A DNA stretch of 64,000 nt from Acinetobacter lwoffii (GCF_029024105.1 NZ_CP118963.1:2418001-2482000), one strand, 5' to 3'; shown: positions 37,361 to 49,639, counted from the first letter of the stretch. Notes: generated by a model from the sequence alone, not told the origin. Numbers and translations are program-made.

Positions 37361-40300
37361 TTAAACCAGAATCTCGCGTTTACCATTGGCACCCATACCG
37401 CTGACAATGCCGTTTTCTTCCATCTGGTCAATGATCCGTGCAGCACGGTTATAGCCCAGACTGAATTTACGTTGCAAGGATGAAGTAGAAGCCTTACGGG
37501 TTTCCAAAACAAAAGCTACACACTGGTCATACAGTGCATCACGGTCTGAACTGCCCTCACCACCATCTTCAAAACCACGGCTGGATGGTTCTTCATCAAA
37601 TGGTGTCAGGATCTCGTCGACATAATTTGGTGAACCACGTTCACGCCATGCATCGCAGATCCGGTTGACTTCGTCATCGGCAATAAAGGCACCATGTACA
37701 CGCTCAGGTTCGATTTTACCCGGGCCGAGGAATAGCATGTCACCGTGACCGAGCAAGTCCTCTGCACCACCCGCATCCAGAATAGTACGCGAGTCGATCT
37801 TGGAGTTAACCCGTAGCGCGACACGTGTTGGAATATTGGCTTTGATCAAACCGGTGATCACGTCCACCGATGGACGTTGGGTCGCAAGCAACAGGTGAAT
37901 ACCGGCAGCACGTGATTTTTGTGCCAGACGGGTAATCATCTCTTCAGCTTTCTTACCGACCTGCATGATCATATCCGCGAACTCATCCGCGACAATCACA
38001 ATGGAAGGCAATGGCGTCAAACGCGGCGCACGTTCACCCACAACAGAATCGCTGGCTTTCCAGGTTGGATCGATCAGGTCTTCACCATTGGCAATCGCCT
38101 CTTCCACCTTGCGGTTATAGTCGCTTAGTTTACGGATTTTCAGGAAAGACATCAGTTTATAACGACGTTCCATTTCATTGACACACCAGTTCAATGCGCT
38201 GACCGCATCTTTCATATCGGTAACTACAGGCGTCAATAAATGTGGAATATCGTTATAGTTCGCCAGTTCCAGCTGCTTCGGATCGATCAGAATAAGACGC
38301 AATTCATCCGGTGTATATTTCAGCAACATCGATAGAATCATCGAGTTGACCGCCACCGATTTACCGGAACCTGTGGTTCCTGCCACCAGCATATGCGGCG
38401 CTTTACCCAGATCAGCAATCACCGGATTACCGGAAATATCCTTACCCATTGCCATGGAGAGGATGCTATTCGGATCAGTAAAGGCTGGAATGGTCAAAAG
38501 TTCGATCAAACGGACCATTTCACGGGTACTGTTTGGTACTTCAATTCCGATATACGGTTTGCCCGGAATGACTTCAACCACACGCACCGATGCCATCGAC
38601 ATCGAACGTGCCAAATCACGCGAAATATTCGTCACTTTAGAGGCTTTTACCCCTGGCGCCAGATCCAGTTCAAAACGTGTCACGACTGGGCCTGGCTGTG
38701 CTTCTACCACTTTGGCTTTGACGTTGAATTCTTGCAACTTGATTTCAAGCAATTCAGATAAACGTGCCAGCTGCTCTTCAGTAAAATTCACTTTTTTATT
38801 CGGATCGACTTCATCCAGTAAATCCAGACCTGGAAGCGGTGATAAATCTTTTCGGCGCTCCACCACCTGCATGGCACGTGACATCGGACGGCCTGAAGCA
38901 TCAGTTAAAGGAGCATCAAAATCAAACTCGTCTTCATCTTGTGGTTTACCAGCCGTTTCTTGCCAGGCTTCTACAAATTCTTCTTTAGATAAAGCCTCGC
39001 GTACTGCTGCATGAGTTGCAGAAGGAGGAGATACTGGTTGCTCTATACCCTGATGCTGAATTGGTGCCTGAACAAAAGCAGAAGATTGGGCATAGCTTGA
39101 TGCACGTACTGGTTGGCTTGGCTCATCTTCTTCAATCAGTAAATCACCCAGGTCATCCAGATCGGCCTGTAATGCGCTATTTTTCACGACATGTGCCGTT
39201 GTCATAGACGCCATGACAGGTGCAACATTGGTCATGTCTTCTACAATTCTTGCCGTCTTTTCGGCTGGCGCTGTATTGAATGGACTATGCACATCGGTCG
39301 CAGTTTTGCCTTGCGGAACTGCAGCCAGAAGTTCATCAAAGATTTCATCATCATCCCAGTCCAGGCCTGTATGCGGAGCCGATGCGGTTCTGGTATGAGC
39401 ATGAGTCTGTGCTGCAACAGGTTGAGGAGCGGTTATATGTGAGACTGGAGAATTAAGCTGTTCTTCTTCGGCTGCTTTGAGTAAGGCATCAATATCCTGT
39501 TTATGGCGCTGATCTTCATTTGAATGTAAGGCACGCCACACCTCGCCTGTCGCTACCACACGATCCGGCTGTTGAGGCACTTGCTGTACTTGCTTAAATG
39601 TCTCGACTGGCTCAGGAGCCTGCTGCTCAGCCTCAGGAATATCCTCATAAAACTGCGGTTGTTGTGATTCTTTATCGGCAAAATCATCAAATAAGCGTTC
39701 AGCCACCTGATCGCGCACCACCGGATCTATTTCTACCAGTTGATGCTCAGGCGCAGGTGTTACTGCAACCGCTACTTTTTTTGCACTAATGACTGGCTCT
39801 TTTTTGGCGACAGGTGCAGTCCGGTCAAAATCAGACATGCCTTCAGGCACATTGCGGTAGAATAGGTCTTGTAAATAAGCAGGGGTTGCTTTGAGGCTGC
39901 TCCAGGTCTTGTTCCATTTCACCCCAAACGCCAAGGTAAATAGCACCACCCAAAGCACCAGCAGGAAGAATGCTGCACCGTATACTGTCAGCAGTTGTTC
40001 CAGACTCTGGCCTAATTCATAGCCAATAATACCGCCGGAAGAATTATCCAGCGTATCAGCAGGGACTTGCCAAAATAAAAACAACAGCGCTGAGGTGGTC
40101 AGCAACAGGAAGAATTGCGCAGCATAGCGAAATGGCCGGTTCAGGAAGCTACGCGGCCACCAGACCTGAATCGCTTCCATAAACAGATAGACAGGGATCA
40201 GCAGACTTGCCCAACCAAGGAAGCCAAACAAAAGGTCTGCAATCCAGGCACCCGCTACCCCACTGGCATTCGAAACCGTCTGCGTATCACTGGAGATATG

Positions 40301-40420
40301 CATCCACCCCGGATCAAATGGCGTATAGGTCACTGTTGCAAGAAACAGATAAATCCCAAATGAGACTAAAAATAATGTCATTACTAAGCGCTGTGCATAG
40401 GCACTCGACACCGCTGTCAT
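37361..40420 (-). CDS. ftsK: DNA translocase FtsK
   Basis: FtsK pumps DNA at the septum and activates XerCD dimer resolution. The 1019 residues start MTAVSSAYAQRLVM; the ATG at 40420 has an AGGAC site. Four or more membrane segments fall in the first 180 residues. A long Gln/Pro/Glu-rich linker (about 200-560) follows. The RecA-like motor has Walker A AGTTGSGKSVAVN (about 677-689) and IVIVADEFADMI. The C-terminal gamma winged helix (STSSLQRKFSLGYNRAARI) reads KOPS. The length is between short SpoIIIE types and E. coli FtsK (1329). It is divergent from trxB. Confidence 0.96.
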   Translation of the reverse strand: MTAVSSAYAQRLVMTLFLVSFGIYLFLATVTYTPFDPGWMHISSDTQTVSNASGVAGAWIADLLFGFLGWASLLIPVYLFMEAIQVWWPRSFLNRPFRYAAQFFLLLTTSALLFLFWQVPADTLDNSSGGIIGYELGQSLEQLLTVYGAAFFLLVLWVVLFTLAFGVKWNKTWSSLKATPAYLQDLFYRNVPEGMSDFDRTAPVAKKEPVISAKKVAVAVTPAPEHQLVEIDPVVRDQVAERLFDDFADKESQQPQFYEDIPEAEQQAPEPVETFKQVQQVPQQPDRVVATGEVWRALHSNEDQRHKQDIDALLKAAEEEQLNSPVSHITAPQPVAAQTHAHTRTASAPHTGLDWDDDEIFDELLAAVPQGKTATDVHSPFNTAPAEKTARIVEDMTNVAPVMASMTTAHVVKNSALQADLDDLGDLLIEEDEPSQPVRASSYAQSSAFVQAPIQHQGIEQPVSPPSATHAAVREALSKEEFVEAWQETAGKPQDEDEFDFDAPLTDASGRPMSRAMQVVERRKDLSPLPGLDLLDEVDPNKKVNFTEEQLARLSELLEIKLQEFNVKAKVVEAQPGPVVTRFELDLAPGVKASKVTNISRDLARSMSMASVRVVEVIPGKPYIGIEVPNSTREMVRLIELLTIPAFTDPNSILSMAMGKDISGNPVIADLGKAPHMLVAGTTGSGKSVAVNSMILSMLLKYTPDELRLILIDPKQLELANYNDIPHLLTPVVTDMKDAVSALNWCVNEMERRYKLMSFLKIRKLSDYNRKVEEAIANGEDLIDPTWKASDSVVGERAPRLTPLPSIVIVADEFADMIMQVGKKAEEMITRLAQKSRAAGIHLLLATQRPSVDVITGLIKANIPTRVALRVNSKIDSRTILDAGGAEDLLGHGDMLFLGPGKIEPERVHGAFIADDEVNRICDAWRERGSPNYVDEILTPFDEEPSSRGFEDGGEGSSDRDALYDQCVAFVLETRKASTSSLQRKFSLGYNRAARIIDQMEENGIVSGMGANGKREILV

Positions 40421-40654
40421 ATACTGTCCTGTAACCAATTCTTCATGAATATTCTTTTGCTTCAATGCTTGAAAAAAGCGACGCAATAAAATACATATTA
40501 TGCACCTGTTCTGTGAAAAAAGATGCACTATTGTGCAAGCACAATGTTACTTATGCTATATAGCCCAAATCGATTTCAATGATCAATAATATCGACTTTA
40601 ATCTCACACCACTGTTATACAGTTTCACGTATAATTCAATAAATTTCTAAATAA

Positions 40655-41632
<978 letters not shown>

Positions 41633-41643
41633 GCAGCAAGAAT

Positions 41644-41674
41644 AAAAAAGCCGTCCATTATGGACGGCTTTTTT
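41644..41674 (+). terminator. Terminator downstream of trxB
   Basis: AAAAAAGCCGTCCA-TTA-TGGACGGC is followed by TTTTTTATT, 12 bases after the trxB stop. Confidence 0.92.
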
Positions 41675-41724
41675 ATTGCTAGAATGAGATGATGATTTAT
41701 CTATAGATTTATGTCGGGTCTGCC

Positions 41725-42456
41725 ATGTCTTTACTTCCTCCCTCAGAATTCATTTTTCCCAATCCGGTCGAGGTTGATCCTGAAGGTGAAGGACTGATTT
41801 GTATTGGTGCAGACCTCTCCCCTTCCACACTTTATGAAGCCTATATGCATGGATTATTTCCATGGTTTTCAGAAGGTGATCCGATTTGCTGGTGGAGTCC
41901 GGAACCACGCTGCATTATTCGCCCCGAAGATTATCATCCTAGCAAATCCCTGCTACGTAATATGAAAAAGCAGGACTATAAGATTACGGTCAATCATGCT
42001 TTTGAAAGAGTGATTCGTTCCTGTTCATTGCCTCGTGCTTATGCAGACGACACCTGGATCAGTGAAGATATTATCGCAGGCTATTGCGACATGTTTGACG
42101 CAGGATATGGCTATAGCATTGAGGTCTGGGATGAAGATCGCGTCGTCGGTGGACTTTATGGTGTGACCATCGGTCAAGGCTGTTTTGGTGAATCCATGTT
42201 TAGTACGCAAACCGATGTTTCTAAAATGGCTTTCTATACTTTAATGCTGATTGGACAGGAAAATAAACTATCCTGGATCGACTGCCAACTGGTCAACGAT
42301 CATCTGTTAAGCCTGGGTGCCTGCACAATTTCTCGCCAAGCTTATCTTAATTCTTTACAAGATATTGTAAAAAAGCCTGCTATCGATTGGAAAAAGTATC
42401 AGGAAGGTGTATTTTCAAGTAAAACAATAGCGCAAAACGCGCGCTTAAGTGAATGA
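41725..42456 (+). CDS. aat: Leucyl/phenylalanyl-tRNA-protein transferase
   Basis: Aat adds Leu or Phe from aminoacyl-tRNA to N-terminal Lys or Arg, marking proteins for ClpAP degradation. The 243 residues show the core [23 protein letters not shown] (in pieces), [23 protein letters not shown] (in pieces), [19 protein letters not shown] and CFGESMFS. The C-terminal extension ([11 protein letters not shown]) is slightly longer than in E. coli (234). bpt follows 21 bases later. Confidence 0.95.
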   Translation: MSLLPPSEFIFPNPVEVDPEGEGLICIGADLSPSTLYEAYMHGLFPWFSEGDPICWWSPEPRCIIRPEDYHPSKSLLRNMKKQDYKITVNHAFERVIRSCSLPRAYADDTWISEDIIAGYCDMFDAGYGYSIEVWDEDRVVGGLYGVTIGQGCFGESMFSTQTDVSKMAFYTLMLIGQENKLSWIDCQLVNDHLLSLGACTISRQAYLNSLQDIVKKPAIDWKKYQEGVFSSKTIAQNARLSE

Positions 42457-42477
42457 AAATAACAGAGGGTAGTTGTT

Positions 42478-43293
42478 ATGAACTCTTATCAGCCAAAGGC
42501 CCTACTGAACGATTTACAGTATTATATTACGCCGCCGCATGATTGTAGCTATTTGCCCAACAAGTCGGCGCGCATGGTTTTTCTGGATCCTGCACATCGA
42601 ATTGATGTAGTCACTTTATCGGAACTGTCACGTACCGGTTTCCGCCGCAGTGGTGATTTCGTCTATCGACCCGAATGTCATCTGTGTCGTCAATGTCTGT
42701 CTTCGCGTGTACCCGTTGCTGAATTCCGCATGAACAGTTCACAAAAAAAAGCCTGGAAACGGAATCAGGACCTGGTGATGAAAATTACCAGTCCAGAGCA
42801 CGCCGGTGATCTACATTATGCGCTGTATGAACGCTATATTAATGAACGCCACTCAGATGGCGACATGTTCCCACCCACTCGGGATCAGTTCGAAAAATTT
42901 TTATTACAAAGCTGTGCCGACAGCTTCTTTCTAGAATTATGGCAAGATGAGCGTCTAATCAGTGTTTCAACCTGTGACTTGCTGGATGATGGCATTTCTG
43001 CCGTCTATACCTTCTTTGACCCAGATGAAAATCGTCGTTCACTCGGTGCTTTTGCAATCTTGAAACAGATTGAACATGCACAAAAGCTGGGCTTGCAATT
43101 TATCTATCTGGGTTATTGGGTGCCGCATTCTAGCAAAATGAATTACAAATCTCAGTATCTGCCACTGGAACTCTTGATCGATGGACAATGGCGACGTTTA
43201 AATCATGCATTGAGTGCCACGGAGATTCAGCAATTGGGAAACTCATTAATGACGACCTTACCCAGCGGATGGAATCACCAGATTATTAAATAA
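42478..43293 (+). CDS. bpt: Aspartate/glutamate leucyltransferase (arginyl-transferase-like)
   Basis: Bpt adds Leu to N-terminal Asp or Glu, feeding the same N-degron route as Aat. The 271 residues have the N-terminal cysteine-rich segment RPECHLCRQCLSSRVPV (about 62-78). The C-terminal acyltransferase block includes SAVYTFFDPDENRRSLG and YLGYWVPHSSKMNYKSQY. It forms an operon with aat and converges on rimI with a 15-base gap. Confidence 0.93.
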   Translation: MNSYQPKALLNDLQYYITPPHDCSYLPNKSARMVFLDPAHRIDVVTLSELSRTGFRRSGDFVYRPECHLCRQCLSSRVPVAEFRMNSSQKKAWKRNQDLVMKITSPEHAGDLHYALYERYINERHSDGDMFPPTRDQFEKFLLQSCADSFFLELWQDERLISVSTCDLLDDGISAVYTFFDPDENRRSLGAFAILKQIEHAQKLGLQFIYLGYWVPHSSKMNYKSQYLPLELLIDGQWRRLNHALSATEIQQLGNSLMTTLPSGWNHQIIK

Positions 43294-43308
43294 GGTCGTC
43301 AGTTTGTA

Positions 43309-43767
43309 TTATTTAAATAGACTAGCAAAATCATCCGTACATGCTTTTACCATAATGATGGCATGTTCACGGCTTCCGTTACTGTTAGGATAATAATTCT
43401 TGCGCAGATCAATCTGATGAAAGCCTGATTTTTCATACAGCTTGATCGCAGCCAGATTACTCTCGCGCACTTCCAGGAAAATCTGCACCGGATTATTTTT
43501 TAGCATCGCCACTGAAGCCTCCAGCAACTGATAGCCCAAGCCCTGACCTTGCTGTGCCGGATCAATCGCCATGAGCAATAAATTGGCTTCATCCAGCACC
43601 GGTTGTAAAATACAAAATCCGACCACCTGCCCTTTTACTTCAATCACGGTACTTTGATAAGCTGTTACAGCATCTTCGAACTGTTTTAAAGTCCAGGGAT
43701 GTGATTGAACTGATTTTTCAATCTTTGCAACGACTTCTACATCCGCTGCTTGCATTAAACGAATCAT
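43309..43767 (-). CDS. rimI: Ribosomal protein S18 alanine N-acetyltransferase RimI
   Basis: RimI acetylates the N-terminal Ala of ribosomal protein S18. The 152-residue single GNAT domain contains the acetyl-CoA loop DPAQQGQGLGYQLLEA (about 89-104) and the C-terminal FLEVRESNLAAIKLYEKSGF (about 112-131) typical of RimI. Other small GNAT enzymes are possible, but the length (148 in E. coli) and the ENxxAxxLYxxxGF block agree with RimI. Confidence 0.88.
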   Translation of the reverse strand: MIRLMQAADVEVVAKIEKSVQSHPWTLKQFEDAVTAYQSTVIEVKGQVVGFCILQPVLDEANLLLMAIDPAQQGQGLGYQLLEASVAMLKNNPVQIFLEVRESNLAAIKLYEKSGFHQIDLRKNYYPNSNGSREHAIIMVKACTDDFASLFK

Positions 43768-43828
43768 CTTCGTTCATCTTATATAGAATCAACCTCCGCA
43801 TTATAGAAAGTTCATCCAAAAAATCGAG

Positions 43829-43855
43829 CAAAAAAAAGAGCGATTTTAGTCGCTT
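43829..43855 (-). terminator. Terminator downstream of the PF10118 gene
   Basis: On the minus strand AGCGA-CTAAAA-TCGCT is followed by TTTTTTTT. It ends the upstream metal-dependent hydrolase gene before rimI. Confidence 0.75.
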
Positions 43856-43872
43856 TCCAATCTTCAGTTCTG

Positions 43873-44754
43873 TCACAAACCCAATTTAGCTTTCCAAGTC
43901 GCCAACAGTTGATCTGTATAATGATCATTCGGATGGAATCCCGGTTTAAAATACATCAGCATTTCTTTCGCCATACCGGTAATGACACCTTTAGAAGGAC
44001 TATAGGCATAGGTATAAATGGCTTTTAAGGACTCAAGATTAAACTGCTGATCCTGTTTAAGCAAACGGGCGAGGAAATAGCTTTGCACCACAAATAAGGT
44101 TGCCATTGCGATGACCAAGGATGAAGTACGCAGTGCATAGGCTTTTAGGCCTTTGCCAAAAACTCCTTCAAAGACATCATGTGCAACTGCCTTATGTTCA
44201 TTTTCCTCGATAGCATGCCATAACCACATGGTTTTCATGGTTTCATCTGTCATCAATTCCTGAATGTGGCTATTGGTCAAAAGCTGTGAGGCAATGGTTG
44301 CAGTGAAATGCTCAAGTGCCGTAGTTGCAGTCAAATCTACCATTTCTTGGGTAATTCCCACAGGCTTACCCAGTTTAGCCATGACTTTACGTGTCGTTTG
44401 AATGACTTTATCGGTATAACGATCAAGCGTCTCGACATCATGCCCATGTTTTTGCGCAGAAGCATTAAAGCCGATATGCTCGTGAGTATGCATGGCTTCC
44501 TGACCAATAAAAGCAGAAATTTCTTTTTGTAATGCTTCATTATTGGCAATTGCAGGATGGTTACGTACCGCGCGGACTGAATCTATAAAAAACTTTTCAC
44601 CTGCTGGAAATAGCGCAGATAATGCGGTCATAAAATGAGTGAGACCTGCTGAACCATTCATCCAATATTCCGGTACAGCATCAAAATCAAAGTTCATGCG
44701 ACGAACCGGAAAACTAGCACCCGCACGATTGGTAATATTTACTTTCGCATTCAT
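43873..44754 (-). CDS. Metal-dependent hydrolase family protein (PF10118)
   Basis: This 293-residue protein belongs to the putative metal-dependent hydrolase family PF10118. It is helical and has His/Glu motifs: FIGQEAMHTHEHIGFN (about 85-100), TALEHFTATIA (about 145-155) and LWHAIEENEHKAVAHDVF (about 176-193). These resemble a di-iron ligand pattern. A hydrophobic stretch follows near 210-228. The ATG at 44754 has GGGAG at a normal distance; a start at 44802 has none. The reaction is unknown. Confidence 0.85.
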   Translation of the reverse strand: MNAKVNITNRAGASFPVRRMNFDFDAVPEYWMNGSAGLTHFMTALSALFPAGEKFFIDSVRAVRNHPAIANNEALQKEISAFIGQEAMHTHEHIGFNASAQKHGHDVETLDRYTDKVIQTTRKVMAKLGKPVGITQEMVDLTATTALEHFTATIASQLLTNSHIQELMTDETMKTMWLWHAIEENEHKAVAHDVFEGVFGKGLKAYALRTSSLVIAMATLFVVQSYFLARLLKQDQQFNLESLKAIYTYAYSPSKGVITGMAKEMLMYFKPGFHPNDHYTDQLLATWKAKLGL

Positions 44755-44932
44755 GTGACCACTCCCATCAGGCCAACCCAGGCCCAAAAATGTAATATTC
44801 ATATTCTTATCTGTATATTACGTGGTAATTTTTTTTACATAAGTGCAGTTTAGGTCAAGCCGATATCAGATAAGGACAGCTTTTGAAATCATTGTCAGAC
44901 AATTTATTTTTAGTTTTATAAAAGTTTGAATC

Positions 44933-44962
44933 AAAAAAAAGCGCCTCAAAGAGGCGCTTTTC
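44933..44962 (-). terminator. Terminator of the str operon
   Basis: On the minus strand AAAAGCGCCTC-3 nt-GAGGCGC is followed by a run of eight or more T bases, just after the tuf stop. Confidence 0.9.
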
Positions 44963-44977
44963 TTACACAATCAGCGA

Positions 44978-46168
44978 TTATGCAGTTACTTTAGCAACTA
45001 CACCAGCACCAACTGTACGACCGCCTTCACGGATCGCAAAACGTAGACCTGGGTCCATTGCGATCGGGTGGATTAGCTCTACTGACATCTCAACGTTGTC
45101 ACCAGGCATAACCATTTCCACGCCTTCTTTAAGCGCGATCGCACCAGTTACGTCCGTAGTACGGAAGTAGAACTGTGGACGGTAACCGTTAAGGAATGGA
45201 GTGTGACGACCACCTTCTTCTTTAGAAAGTACGTATACTTCCGCATCGAATTTAGTGTGCGGCTTGATCGCACCTGGTTTAGTCAATACTTGACCACGTT
45301 GTACGTCTTCACGCTTAGTACCGCGAAGAAGAACACCACAGTTCTCGCCCGCACGACCTTCGTCAAGAAGTTTACGGAACATTTCTACGCCAGTTACTGT
45401 AGTAGTTTGAGTATCACGGATACCAACGATTTCTACAGACTCACCTACTTTAACGATACCAGTCTCTACACGGCCAGTTACTACTGTACCACGACCAGAG
45501 ATTGAGAATACGTCTTCAATTGGCATAAGGAATGGAAGGTCGATCGCACGCTCTGGCTCTGGAATGTAAGAGTCAAGTGCTTCAACAAGCGCAACTACAG
45601 CTGGCTCGCCGTATTGGCTGTCATCACCGTTAAGCGCAAGAAGAGCAGAACCACGAATTACTGGAGTGTCATCACCCGGGAAGTCGTAAGTAGAAAGAAG
45701 TTCACGAACTTCCATTTCAACTAGCTCAAGAAGCTCTTCGTCGTCTACAAGGTCGCATTTGTTCAAGAATACAACGATGTAAGGTACACCTACCTGACGA
45801 GAAAGCAGGATGTGTTCACGAGTCTGTGGCATAGGACCATCAGTCGCAGCACATACAAGGATCGCGCCGTCCATCTGAGCAGCACCAGTAATCATGTTTT
45901 TAACATAATCGGCGTGGCCCGGGCAGTCTACGTGAGCGTAGTGACGAGTTGGAGAATCGTATTCTACGTGTGAAGTATTAATTGTAATACCACGTGCTTT
46001 TTCTTCTGGTGCAGAGTCGATTGCAGCGTAGTCTTTCGCTTCGCCACCGAATTTCTTCGCACATACAGTTGCAATTGCAGCTGTTAAAGTTGTTTTACCA
46101 TGGTCAACGTGACCAATTGTGCCCACGTTAACGTGTGGCTTATTACGTTCAAACTTAGCCTTAGCCAT
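44978..46168 (-). CDS. tuf: Elongation factor Tu
   Basis: EF-Tu delivers aminoacyl-tRNA to the ribosome. The 396 residues carry all GTPase motifs: [10 protein letters not shown] (about 19-28), [17 protein letters not shown] and SALLALNGD. Domains 2 and 3 follow ([11 protein letters not shown], then [17 protein letters not shown]). It is last gene of the str operon. Acinetobacter usually carries a second copy elsewhere, which is not in this window. Confidence 0.98.
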   Translation of the reverse strand: MAKAKFERNKPHVNVGTIGHVDHGKTTLTAAIATVCAKKFGGEAKDYAAIDSAPEEKARGITINTSHVEYDSPTRHYAHVDCPGHADYVKNMITGAAQMDGAILVCAATDGPMPQTREHILLSRQVGVPYIVVFLNKCDLVDDEELLELVEMEVRELLSTYDFPGDDTPVIRGSALLALNGDDSQYGEPAVVALVEALDSYIPEPERAIDLPFLMPIEDVFSISGRGTVVTGRVETGIVKVGESVEIVGIRDTQTTTVTGVEMFRKLLDEGRAGENCGVLLRGTKREDVQRGQVLTKPGAIKPHTKFDAEVYVLSKEEGGRHTPFLNGYRPQFYFRTTDVTGAIALKEGVEMVMPGDNVEMSVELIHPIAMDPGLRFAIREGGRTVGAGVVAKVTA

Positions 46169-46261
46169 GAGATCTTCCTTTTTAAACTACTCATGCAGGA
46201 TCACTGCATGAGCACTTGGTTTTTAACTATGAATTAGTTTGGGCTTATAGTAATCGAAAGA

Positions 46262-48397
46262 TTACTCGTCGTCACCTTTTTTACCGCCAGACTGGAATTT
46301 AGAAATGATGCCTTCAGCCACGTTACGTGGAGTTTCAGCATATTTAGCAAATTCCATAGAGTATGTTGCACGGCCTTGAGACATAGAACGCATTTGAGTC
46401 GCGTAACCAAACATCTCAGCAAGTGGAACCTCAGCTTTAATTGCTTTAGTACCACCAGGCAAGTCATCCATACCTTGAACCATACCACGACGACGGTTTA
46501 AGTCACCCATGATATCGCCCATGTAGTCTTCTGGAGTTTCTACTTCAACTTTCATGATAGGTTCAAGAAGAACAGGATCTGCTTTCATGAAACCGTCACG
46601 GAAGGCATAAGAACCAGCCATCTTGAACGATAATTCGTCCGAATCGACATCATGGTAAGAACCGTCAAACAATGTAGCTTTAATGCCAACTACTGGGTAA
46701 CCAGCAAGGACACCATTCTTCATACGCTCTTGGATACCTTTATCCACAGCACCGAAGAATTCTTTAGGAACTACACCACCAACAACTTCTTCAACGAACT
46801 CGTAGTCTTTACCAGCATCAGCATCCATTGGCTCTAAACGTACGTATACGTGACCAAATTTACCTTTACCACCAGTTTGACGAACGAATTTACCTTCTTG
46901 CTCAACTGACTTTTTGATCGTTTCACGGTAAGAAACCATTGGTTTACCAATGTTTGCTTCAACACCGAATTCACGCTTCATACGGTCAACAATAATGTCA
47001 AGGTGAAGTTCACCCATACCAGCGATGATTGTTTGACCTGACTCTTCATCAGTACGAACGCGGAATGATGGATCTTCCTTAGCCAAACGACCTAAAGCAA
47101 TTGACATTTTTTCTTGGTCAGCTTTAGTTTTTGGTTCAACAGCCAATGCAATTACTGGCTCTGGGAATTCCATACGCTCAAGTGTGATGACATTTTTCTC
47201 ATCACAAAGTGTATCACCTGTAGTTACGTCTTTAAGACCTACACACGCAGCGATATCACCCGCACGAATTTCTTCAACGTCTTGACGATCGTTCGCGTGC
47301 ATTTGCACGATACGGCCGATACGTTCACGTTTAGATTTAACTGGGTTATAAACAGAATCACCTTGTTTAAGAACACCAGAGTAAACACGTACGAAAGTTA
47401 AGTTACCTACGAATTTGTCGTTCATGATTTTGAACGCAAGTGCAGAGAACGGAGCTTCGTCAGATGCTTCACGAATCGCTTTAGTTTCAGCCTTATCGTC
47501 AAGAACACCTTCAATCGCTTTAACTTCTGTAGGCGACGGTAAGAATTCAATTACTGCGTCCAACATACGTTGAACACCTTTGTTTTTGAATGCTGTACCA
47601 CAAAGCATTGGTTGAATTTGACAAGCCAAAGTTTGGACACGTAGACCAGCAACGATTTGTTCTTTAGTCAAATCGCCATTGTTCAGGTATTCATCCATTA
47701 ACTCTTCAGAAGCTTCAGCAGCAGCTTCAACCATGTTTGTACGCCATTCTTCAGCAGTTTCTTGAAGTTCAGCCGGGATTTCACCGTATTCAAACTTCAT
47801 ACCTTGTGAAGCTTCGTCCCAAATGATCGCTTTCATTTCGATCAAGTCGATTACGCCTTGGAAGTTTTCTTCAGCGCCAACAGGGATTACTACAGGTACT
47901 GGAGATGCACCTAAACGTGTTTTCATTTGTTCAACAACACGGAAGAAGTTGGCACCAGTACGGTCCATCTTGTTCACGAATGCTAAACGAGGCACTTGGT
48001 ATTTGTTCGCTTGACGCCATACAGTTTCAGACTGAGGTTGTACACCACCTACAGCACAGTAAACCATACACGCACCATCAAGAACACGCATAGAACGTTC
48101 AACTTCAATTGTGAAGTCAACGTGTCCCGGTGTATCAATTACGTTGATACGGTGTTCAGGGAACTGTTTAGACATACCTGACCAGAATGTAGTCGTAGCA
48201 GCAGAAGTAATGGTAATACCACGTTCTTGCTCTTGCTCCATCCAGTCCATTGTTGCTGCACCATCGTGTACTTCACCAATTTTGTGAGATACACCTGTGT
48301 AGAACAGAATACGTTCTGTAGTTGTGGTTTTACCCGCATCAATGTGCGCAGAAATACCAATGTTACGATAACGAGAAATTGGGGTTTGACGTGCCAT
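46262..48397 (-). CDS. fusA: Elongation factor G
   Basis: EF-G drives ribosomal translocation and, with RRF, recycling. The start chosen is ATG at 48397 ([20 protein letters not shown]), giving 711 residues against 704 in E. coli. The frame extends another 54 bases upstream, which does not match the family. Motifs: [15 protein letters not shown] (about 18-32), [19 protein letters not shown] and the domain IV segment [12 protein letters not shown]. It sits between rpsG and tuf in the str operon. Confidence 0.97.
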   Translation of the reverse strand: MARQTPISRYRNIGISAHIDAGKTTTTERILFYTGVSHKIGEVHDGAATMDWMEQEQERGITITSAATTTFWSGMSKQFPEHRINVIDTPGHVDFTIEVERSMRVLDGACMVYCAVGGVQPQSETVWRQANKYQVPRLAFVNKMDRTGANFFRVVEQMKTRLGASPVPVVIPVGAEENFQGVIDLIEMKAIIWDEASQGMKFEYGEIPAELQETAEEWRTNMVEAAAEASEELMDEYLNNGDLTKEQIVAGLRVQTLACQIQPMLCGTAFKNKGVQRMLDAVIEFLPSPTEVKAIEGVLDDKAETKAIREASDEAPFSALAFKIMNDKFVGNLTFVRVYSGVLKQGDSVYNPVKSKRERIGRIVQMHANDRQDVEEIRAGDIAACVGLKDVTTGDTLCDEKNVITLERMEFPEPVIALAVEPKTKADQEKMSIALGRLAKEDPSFRVRTDEESGQTIIAGMGELHLDIIVDRMKREFGVEANIGKPMVSYRETIKKSVEQEGKFVRQTGGKGKFGHVYVRLEPMDADAGKDYEFVEEVVGGVVPKEFFGAVDKGIQERMKNGVLAGYPVVGIKATLFDGSYHDVDSDELSFKMAGSYAFRDGFMKADPVLLEPIMKVEVETPEDYMGDIMGDLNRRRGMVQGMDDLPGGTKAIKAEVPLAEMFGYATQMRSMSQGRATYSMEFAKYAETPRNVAEGIISKFQSGGKKGDDE

Positions 48398-48525
48398 GAT
48401 TTCTAGCATTCCTAAATTTTGTTGTTTAAAACAGGACGCTTTAAGCTGCATAGCAACTTAAAGCGCTTTGGTGACAAAACCATGACGGTCTTATCACCCT
48501 CCTGAATAGGGCCTGTTTTATCTGC

Positions 48526-48996
48526 TTAGAAACGGTAGTGAGAGAATGCTTTGTTGGCTTCAGCCATACGGTGCACATCTTCACGTTTCTTAACCGCAGC
48601 GCCTTTGCCTTCAGATGCATCAAGCAACTCGCCAGCAAGACGTAAAGCCATAGTTTTTTCAGAACGCTTAGCAGCAGCATCTACTAACCAACGCATCGCT
48701 AGAGCAGTACGACGGGATGGGCGTACTTCCATAGGAACTTGGTATGTAGCACCACCAACACGGCGTGCTTTTACTTCGACCATAGGACGAACTTTTTCAA
48801 GAGTAGTCTCGAAAAATTCAACTGGGTCTACTTTAGATTTTTCTTGAACGCGGTCTAAAGCACCGTAAACGATACTTTCAGCAATAGATTTTTTACCATC
48901 TTGCATTACGTGGTTCATGAATTTAGCGATTGTTTGGCTGCTGAACTTAGGATCCGGAAGGATTTCACGAGCAGCGACTACGCGACGTCTTGGCAT
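48526..48996 (-). CDS. rpsG: 30S ribosomal protein S7
   Basis: S7 nucleates assembly of the 30S head and contacts the E site. The 156 residues start [18 protein letters not shown] and include [21 protein letters not shown] (in pieces) and [19 protein letters not shown]. It is second in the str operon, about 180 bases after rpsL. In E. coli S7 represses the operon by binding the rpsL-rpsG gap, so the longish gap here may have a similar role. Confidence 0.97.
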   Translation of the reverse strand: MPRRRVVAAREILPDPKFSSQTIAKFMNHVMQDGKKSIAESIVYGALDRVQEKSKVDPVEFFETTLEKVRPMVEVKARRVGGATYQVPMEVRPSRRTALAMRWLVDAAAKRSEKTMALRLAGELLDASEGKGAAVKKREDVHRMAEANKAFSHYRF

Positions 48997-49176
48997 TTTA
49001 AACTACCTATAAAGATGACACTTCAGGTTTATCCAGCATGAGTACAAAGTGTCATGTACTACTCGCTGGCCTTACTATACGTCGCTTGGAATTTTCACAA
49101 AATTAATGCAGAAATCAGACAAGCGAGACGATAAAGGATTGCGGTTCTACGTTCTTAAAATTTAATTCTTAACGAA

Positions 49177-49551
49177 TTATTTCTTAGGACGTTTAGTACC
49201 GTATTTAGAACGAGACTGGTTACGATCTTTAACACCAGCACAGTCTAAAGAACCACGAACGGTATGGTAACGTACACCTGGTAAGTCTTTAACACGACCA
49301 CCACGGATAAGAACAACACTGTGCTCTTGTAGGTTATGGCCTTCACCACCGATGTAGCTAGAAACTTCGAAACCTGAAGTTAAGCGAACACGGCAAACTT
49401 TACGCATTGCTGAGTTAGGTTTTTTAGGTGTAGTTGTGTAAACACGTGTACAAACACCACGGCGCTGTGGACAAGCCTTCAACGCAGGAACTTTAGATTT
49501 TTCAACTAAAGTCGTACGACCCTTGCGGATCAACTGATTTGTTGTTGCCAT
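49177..49551 (-). CDS. rpsL: 30S ribosomal protein S12
   Basis: S12 acts in decoding accuracy at the A site and is the streptomycin-resistance protein. The 124 residues contain [16 protein letters not shown] with Lys 43 intact, and [18 protein letters not shown] with the second streptomycin-linked Lys (about 88) intact. Both are wild-type, so no classical resistance substitution is visible. It is first gene of the str operon and is preceded by a strong promoter and a terminator-like leader hairpin. Confidence 0.97.
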   Translation of the reverse strand: MATTNQLIRKGRTTLVEKSKVPALKACPQRRGVCTRVYTTTPKKPNSAMRKVCRVRLTSGFEVSSYIGGEGHNLQEHSVVLIRGGRVKDLPGVRYHTVRGSLDCAGVKDRNQSRSKYGTKRPKK

Positions 49552-49570
49552 TTGGCAATTCTCCCGTTAA

Positions 49571-49605
49571 TAAAAAGCCCCAAAAAACTACTACTTTTTG
49601 AGGGC
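49571..49605 (-). promoter_or_regulatory. Attenuator-like hairpin in the rpsL leader
   Basis: On the minus strand GCCCTCAAAAA-7 nt-TTTTTTGGGGC is followed by TTTTTATT, then the rpsL ribosome site (GGGAGAA). Because the likely start site is at about 49604, this terminator-like hairpin would lie at the very beginning of the str operon mRNA. A predicted attenuator leader has been described upstream of the same operon in Pseudomonas. It could alternatively be the terminator of the upstream EcsC-like gene. Confidence 0.5.
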
Positions 49606-49610
49606 ATGCA

Positions 49611-49639
49611 ATTGTAATTCAAGATGCAAAATTGGTCAA
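49611..49639 (-). promoter_or_regulatory. Promoter of the str operon
   Basis: On the minus strand TTGACC (49639-49634), a 17-base spacer and TACAAT (49616-49611) form a strong sigma-70-type promoter. The predicted start is near 49604, giving a leader of about 50 bases before rpsL. Confidence 0.75.

Noticed and set aside
37051..37512. Minus-strand frame across the PA4642 gene and ftsK 3' end
   Set aside because: It crosses a strong bidirectional terminator and overlaps two real genes in other frames.
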